Assembly: GCA_031284445.1 (NCBI GenBank)
Contig: JAISZW010000276.1
Location: forward strand, 1 to 5,982
Length of the DNA: 5,982 bases
DNA from: Candidatus Methanovirga basalitermitum
GTDB lineage: Archaea > Methanobacteriota > Methanobacteria > Methanobacteriales > Methanobacteriaceae
Direction of reading: 5' to 3'
Translations under genes and position numbers: made by a program
In this document: positions 5,705-5,982 of the stretch, piece by piece
How the letters are laid out: every line of letters begins with the position of its first letter
Position numbering within the stretch: position 1 is the stretch's first letter
The notes under the pieces: model-generated
Told to the model about the DNA's origin: nothing
What the model saw: the letters and a program-made list of their open reading frames with translations, nothing else
Database searches by the model: none

Positions 5705-5982
5705 AATTATTGTTAAATTATTACATTTTACTATTGCAACTATTATTAAATAAATTAAATAAGGAATAATATATTACTTAAGGAATAATTATTGCTAAAT
5801 AAATCAAATCTCTAATAATTACTATTAAATGAGTTTAATTAATAAATTTATTTAAATAATTTAATTATAGTGATAATGGTAAGGTTTATCAATTATTAAT
5901 CTTAATTATAATTATAAAATTCTTTAAATCAAATTTAAATAAATTATATTAGATATTAATATTTTATAAAAATGACAAACTT
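5705..5982 (-). promoter_or_regulatory. Extremely AT-rich vorBA upstream region with candidate promoter
   Basis: About 280 bases with almost no G or C and no usable open frame on either strand. A VorC-like ferredoxin gene is not present here. On the - strand, AATATATTA (about 5769-5777) is the best TATA-like box, which would place the start of transcription near 5745 and give a leader of roughly 50 bases before vorB. Another TATAAAA-type stretch lies near 5963-5971. In DNA this AT-rich both may be chance. Confidence 0.4.
5760..5789. repeat. 11-bp direct repeat around the vorB TATA-like box
   Basis: TAAGGAATAAT occurs at 5760-5770 and again at 5779-5789, 19 bases apart start to start, which is close to two helical turns. 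The TATA-like AATATATTA overlaps or sits between the copies. This layout fits paired contacts for a regulator on one face of the DNA. No known regulator site is recognised, and low complexity makes chance repeats more likely. Confidence 0.5.

Overview
The window looks like a low-GC methanogenic archaeon of the Methanobacteriales, most plausibly Methanobrevibacter or Methanosphaera. The evidence is the very AT-rich intergenic DNA, a VorB/VorA pair of methanogen type with the 2-oxoacid oxidoreductase beta and gamma parts fused in VorA, and a pyruvoyl-dependent arginine decarboxylase of archaeal type. The genus is an inference from base composition and gene families, not something the sequence proves.

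Layout. Positions 1-1495 hold no intact gene. About 190-1301 is the wreck of a zinc-ribbon transposase with several frame changes and stops, and it is interrupted twice by a short palindromic repeat (571-620 and 1206-1256). Next on the + strand come an intact pyruvoyl-dependent arginine decarboxylase (1496-1951), a hairpin plus T-tract that may end its transcript, and an EmrE-like small multidrug resistance (SMR) transporter (2187-2522) with its own ribosome binding site and TATA-like box. The 2523-3143 gap separates convergent blocks and appears to hold remains of a small membrane-protein gene on the - strand.

The right half is a two-gene operon on the - strand. vorB (5693-4611) is followed by vorA (4598-3144), with 12 bases between the vorB stop and the proposed vorA start. 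Together they would form most of a 2-oxoisovalerate (branched-chain 2-oxoacid):ferredoxin oxidoreductase, interconverting branched-chain 2-oxoacids and acyl-CoAs with ferredoxin as electron carrier. The small ferredoxin-like subunit VorC is not in the window. Upstream of vorB lie almost 280 bases of extremely AT-rich DNA with a direct repeat around a TATA-like box.

The most unusual point is that vorA has no ATG, GTG or TTG between the vorB stop and codon 62, yet the region before codon 62 carries the conserved Cys-x-x-Cys-Gly-His motif. An ATC start, or an ATG changed to ATC, is the simplest reading. I found no wholly new multi-gene system. The items most worth checking are the vorA start, the palindromic repeats inside the dead transposase, and the decayed membrane gene at 2578-3069.
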